Of a DNA stretch of 5,964 bases, positions 5,816 to 5,964 are shown in pieces. The notes under the pieces were generated by a model. It was not told the DNA's origin. It made no database searches and saw only the letters and a program-made list of their open reading frames with translations. Source of the DNA: Deltaproteobacteria bacterium (GTDB lineage: Bacteria; Bdellovibrionota_B; Oligoflexia; Oligoflexales; Bog-1112); the NCBI GenBank assembly GCA_003136475.1, contig PLEQ01000222.1, positions 1 through 5,964 of the forward strand, given 5' to 3'. The position numbers and the translations under genes are program-made. Position 1 is the stretch's first letter. Every line of letters begins with the position of its first letter.

Positions 5816-5963
5816 TGCATTCCTTTTTAATTTCGCAGAAATAGTAGCCGTTCGACCTCTGTTCCAGCAATAGTTGTTGACGAGCCGACGACAGATCTCC
5901 AAGTTGCTTTTTGAATTCTAAGGAAAGGATTTTTTCCTTCCCCGATCCGCAAGGACGGTCAGA
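5745..5963 (-). CDS. Possible 3' end of an upstream gene, running off the right edge
   Basis: A minus-strand frame is open from the window edge for about 72 codons to a TGA at 5747-5745. The part before the dehydrogenase start reads like protein, with a leucine-rich, charged stretch (LEFKKQLGDLSSARQQLLLE) that could be a short helix or coiled coil. If real, it overlaps the first 71 bases of the dehydrogenase in another frame, longer than usual for tandem genes. A frame of this length arises by chance fairly often, and I recognise no family. Confidence 0.2.
   Translation of the reverse strand, partial: SDRPCGSGKEKILSLEFKKQLGDLSSARQQLLLEQRSNGYYFCEIKKECNDGCQNANDSDPRFQPSRNTEPF
5821..5825 (-). 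promoter_or_regulatory. Ribosome binding site that fixes the dehydrogenase start
   Basis: The minus strand reads AAAAAGGA, then five bases, then ATGATG. The AAGGA core (5825-5821) is well spaced for ATG 5815 (5 bases) or ATG 5812 (8 bases). The frame remains open upstream to a TTG at 5902, but that adds 29 residues unlike the family N-terminus and has no comparable site. Confidence 0.7.
5841..5870 (-). promoter_or_regulatory. Weak candidate promoter for the aldehyde dehydrogenase
   Basis: On the minus strand there is TTGCTG (5870-5865), an 18-bp spacer, and TACTAT (5846-5841), matching 3 and 4 of 6 consensus bases. It would give a leader of about 20 nt. If the open frame running off the right edge is a real gene, this site would lie inside it and the dehydrogenase might be co-transcribed instead. 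Confidence 0.3.
5920..5939. repeat. 7-bp inverted repeat near the right edge
   Basis: AAGGAAA (5920-5926) and TTTCCTT (5933-5939) are separated by 6 bases. It is A/T-rich and has no proper U-tract on the minus strand (AGAATT follows), so it is a poor terminator candidate. On the minus strand it lies upstream of the dehydrogenase promoter candidate, where the end of a preceding transcript could fall. Confidence 0.3.
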
Positions 5964-5964
5964 G

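Noticed and set aside
4753..5844. Plus- and minus-strand alternative frames over the dehydrogenase
   Set aside because: The ALDH frame carries every catalytic motif; the overlapping frames are by-products of its codon composition.
5816..5902. Extending the aldehyde dehydrogenase to the TTG at 5902
   Set aside because: The extra 29 residues do not resemble an ALDH N-terminus, and the good ribosome binding site sits before ATG 5815.

Overview
This window is a chromosomal stretch with mostly core genes. On the minus strand, from right to left, it holds an aldehyde dehydrogenase, an acylphosphatase, a complete elongation factor G and a tRNA-Arg(UCG). On the plus strand, the 3' part of a Fic-family protein gene enters from the left edge and converges on the tRNA. 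Coding density is high, and no intergenic gap exceeds about 240 bases.

Organism: the EF-G is not the usual str-operon type. Its N-terminal signature ([31 protein letters not shown]) is that of the spdEFG1 / mitochondrial EF-G1 subfamily, found in spirochaetes, planctomycetes and delta-proteobacterial lineages including Bdellovibrio relatives. With middling GC, a tRNA with encoded CCA and Shine-Dalgarno starts, I favour a Bdellovibrionota-like or other 'delta-proteobacterial' bacterium. A spirochaete or planctomycete is not excluded. This is inference from one marker.

Layout: 2-994 is a 5'-truncated class II Fic protein with a C-terminal winged helix. 995-1189 is non-coding and holds a 12-bp tandem repeat and a terminator-like hairpin for the tRNA. 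1190-1266 is tRNA-Arg(UCG), with its own promoter just upstream. 1379-3511 is fusA. 3512-3745 is an intergenic leader region. 3746-4021 is acylphosphatase. 4022-4261 is a gene-free stretch with many inverted repeats and a candidate acylphosphatase promoter. 4262-5815 is an aldehyde dehydrogenase of the diapolycopene-dialdehyde-dehydrogenase-like group. A possible upstream reading frame runs off the right edge.

The genes do not form an obvious pathway. Spacings of about 110-240 bases and individual promoter candidates suggest separate transcripts, not one operon. I found no new multi-gene system. The two most interesting observations are the tRNA-Arg, in which the nearly universal G19-C56 tertiary pair appears replaced by A19-U56, and the structured 4093-4255 interval, which has a 12-bp perfect inverted repeat enclosing smaller hairpins and two further tight hairpins just past the dehydrogenase stop codon.
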